The position numbers were made by a program, and so were the translations under genes. DNA of 64,000 nucleotides from Christensenellaceae bacterium (GTDB lineage Bacteria > Bacillota > Clostridia > Christensenellales > CAG-138), in assembly GCA_031261085.1 (NCBI GenBank), contig JAISKB010000023.1, positions 1 through 64,000 of the forward strand. Reading direction: 5' to 3'. Position 1 is the first letter of the stretch. Each line of letters opens with the position of its first letter. This document shows positions 62,629 to 64,000 of the stretch, piece by piece. The notes under the pieces were generated by a model. The model saw only the letters and a program-made list of their open reading frames with translations. It did no database searches and was not told where the DNA came from.

Positions 62629-62657
62629 AATATATCAACTGTGCCCACATTTGTCAA
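62629..62657 (-). promoter_or_regulatory. Promoter of the VOR/IlvE operon
   Basis: TTGACA (62657-62652), 17 bases, TATATT (62634-62629) on the minus strand, about 45 bases before the leader peptide start. It is near the sigma-A consensus. Confidence 0.85.
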
Positions 62658-62698
62658 CCGTAAAAATAATATCATACATTATGTAATTTATTTTCTTA

Positions 62699-62727
62699 TT
62701 GACAGACGCTGGAAGGTGTGCTAAAGT
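62699..62727 (+). promoter_or_regulatory. Promoter of the XRE-cupin-ligase gene
   Basis: TTGACA (62699-62704), 17 bases, TAAAGT (62722-62727). It is divergent from the VOR operon promoter about 45 bases away and leads into the Ile-type T-box. Confidence 0.75.
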
Positions 62728-62784
62728 ACATAGCAATTAAATAAATAAAAGCGATGACGAAGACGGCGGAGTGAATTTGTTTCC

Positions 62785-63012
62785 AGAGAGTCGGCGGGCG
62801 GTGCAAGCCGATAGCGAGTTGCTCACATGTGCCTATCACTTCTGAGCTGGTAACCTGAACCGCCCTTATGCGAAGGGCCCGTAGGGGCTACCCGTGAAGC
62901 TGCGTAAATGCGATGGGCTTGCTGGAGCCCTTGAGGTGGCATAGAAATATGCAATTTGAGTGGTACCGCGGATATAGAATCCGTCTCAAAGAGATTTGAG
63001 ACGGGTTTTTTA
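62785..63012 (+). promoter_or_regulatory. Ile-type T-box leader (second)
   Basis: Stem I opens AGAGAGTCGGCGG (62785). The specifier region reads GTGCCTATCACTTCTGAG with AUC at 62835-62837, the T-box element is TTGAGTGGTACCGCGGAT (62955-62972) and the terminator CCGTCTCAAA-GAGA-TTTGAGACGG with T run is at 62981-63011. The start of Stem I is closely similar to the other Ile-type leader at 53560. Confidence 0.87.
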
Positions 63013-63044
63013 TTTTACCAAAAACCGAAGGGAGTAACCTACCT

Positions 63045-64000
63045 ATGTTTGCACAAAACGCATCACCCACTTCCCCCGAGCTGCGCGAGGTGGCCGCCCG
63101 CATTCACGAGCTGCGGGAAATCGCCGGCTATACGCAGGAGGAGATGGCGCAGTATGCCAACGTATCCGTGGAGGATTACAGGCTATACGAAGCCGCGCGC
63201 GCCGACCTGCCGTTTTCGTTTATACACAAATGCGCGCTCACCTTTAACGTAGGTATTACCGACCTTATGGAGGGCCAAAGCGCCCGGCTTTCCTCTTATA
63301 CCGTAACGCGCCGCGGCCAGGGCCAAACCACCGCCAAGGAGCCCGGCATCGAAATTAAAAACCTCGCCCCGCTATTCCGCAGCAAAATCGCGGAGCCCTA
63401 TTGGGTCACCTACGAATATGCGGAGGATCAGCAAAACAAGCCCATACACCTTGCCACCCACGGCGGCCAGGAGTTTGACATCATCCTAAACGGCAAGCTC
63501 AAGGTGCAGGTAGGCTCCAATGTAGAGGTGCTGGGCGAAGGCGACTGCATCTATTACGACAGTTCCGCGCCGCATGGCATGCTGGCCGTGGACGGCGCCG
63601 ACTGTACCTTCTGCGCCGTCATATTGCCGGGGGAAGAAAGTGGCGCGCGCGAAAACCTGGGCGAAACCATACTGCCGGCCAAAACCACGCAGCGCCTCAT
63701 CTACGAGGACTTTGTCACCACGGCCGAAGATGAAACCGGCGCGCTGCAGGGCATCTCCTTCCAAAATCAGGAGCAGTTCAACTTCGCCTTCGATGTGGTG
63801 GATGCCCTGGCGGCCAAAAAGCCGGGCAAGCTGGCCATGCTGCATTTGGATAACGACAAGGTGGCGCGCAGCTTCTCCTTTGAGGATATGAAGCTGCAAT
63901 CCGCCCGGGCGGCCAACTACTTTAAATCGCTGGGCATACAAAAGGGTGATCGGGTCATGCTGGTGCTAAAGCGCAGCTACCACTTCTGGTTCGCCATACT
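63045..64000 (+). CDS. XRE-cupin-acyl-CoA ligase fusion, 3' end outside the window
   Basis: The frame is open from ATG 63045 to the window end (318 complete codons), so the gene is partial. Residues about 12-70 form an XRE helix-turn-helix (IHELREIAGYTQEEMAQYANV), residues about 105-200 a cupin (THGGQEFDIILNGKLKVQV, then SSAPHG), and from about 225 the N-terminus of an AMP-forming ligase begins. That last part parallels the ligase at 51637-53286: FNFAFDVVDALAA against FNFGYDVVDAIAA and SARAANYF against SARAANFF. The start has GAAGGGAG upstream. A DNA-binding, ligand-binding and acid-activating chain in one, placed behind an Ile T-box, suggests a substrate-sensing enzyme. Confidence 0.88.
   Translation, partial: MFAQNASPTSPELREVAARIHELREIAGYTQEEMAQYANVSVEDYRLYEAARADLPFSFIHKCALTFNVGITDLMEGQSARLSSYTVTRRGQGQTTAKEPGIEIKNLAPLFRSKIAEPYWVTYEYAEDQQNKPIHLATHGGQEFDIILNGKLKVQVGSNVEVLGEGDCIYYDSSAPHGMLAVDGADCTFCAVILPGEESGARENLGETILPAKTTQRLIYEDFVTTAEDETGALQGISFQNQEQFNFAFDVVDALAAKKPGKLAMLHLDNDKVARSFSFEDMKLQSARAANYFKSLGIQKGDRVMLVLKRSYHFWFAI

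Overview
The window looks like chromosome of an anaerobic, low-oxygen Clostridia-type Firmicute, probably uncultured. The support is strong Shine-Dalgarno sites, three T-box leaders, a hybrid-cluster protein, ferredoxin-linked 2-oxoacid oxidoreductase, a molybdenum hydroxylase and no respiratory-chain genes. No rRNA operon or complete tRNA gene was seen, so the lineage is an inference. The left edge begins in a (TGTC)25 repeat.

Layout. 0.1-0.7 kb holds remnants: a 3' tRNA fragment and a broken Fic-like C-terminus. 0.8-10.3 kb carries an AAA/DUF4143 ATPase, a MATE transporter fused to a cytidylate-kinase-like domain, a TetR/FMN-binding pair, and an extracytoplasmic redox set (CcdA, TlpA-like thioredoxin, three-rhodanese lipoprotein, membrane-anchored flavodoxin). 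10.4-13.5 kb is a nitrosative-stress locus (hcp, an Fe-S partner and a divergent HcpR-like regulator). 13.6-15.6 kb is a membrane-bound alpha/beta hydrolase.

15.7-36.6 kb is a catabolic cluster of lower GC than its surroundings: PucR-type regulator, M20 dipeptidase-like enzyme, three-subunit molybdenum hydroxylase, M29-like metallohydrolase, LeuCD-like hydro-lyase, two LarA-type nickel-pincer proteins, a Liv-type ABC importer and two serine-hydrolase paralogues, one without its catalytic residues. The substrate is unknown. A 16-base element is shared by the promoter regions of its two main operons.

36.7-39.8 kb is a TrpXYZ-type ABC importer behind a T-box whose specifier reads UGG (Trp). 39.8-44.6 kb has a KimA/YdaO-like permease, a CHAP hydrolase and a 2-kb islet between perfect 31-base direct repeats holding HicAB, an XRE regulator and a zinc-ribbon/OB protein. 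44.6-51.6 kb is an unfamiliar three-gene cassette: a ~1570-residue multidomain protein (HD, helical repeats, nucleotidyltransferase, phosphoribosyltransferase-like), an LDH/MDH-fold protein and a flavodoxin-fold protein.

51.6-64 kb is the most coherent system. One minus-strand transcription unit encodes a P-loop ATPase, a four-subunit 2-oxoacid:ferredoxin oxidoreductase, IlvE, a LeuA-like protein without its metal ligands, a TIM-barrel/acyl-CoA-ligase fusion and a second acyl-CoA ligase. It begins with a consensus promoter and an attenuator whose leader peptide is packed with Leu/Val/Ile. The terminal ligase has its own promoter and an Ile-type T-box. A divergent XRE-cupin-acyl-CoA ligase fusion also has an Ile T-box. 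The simplest reading is synthesis of branched-chain amino acids from scavenged branched-chain fatty acids: ligase, then reductive carboxylation by VOR, then IlvE, all controlled by tRNA charging.
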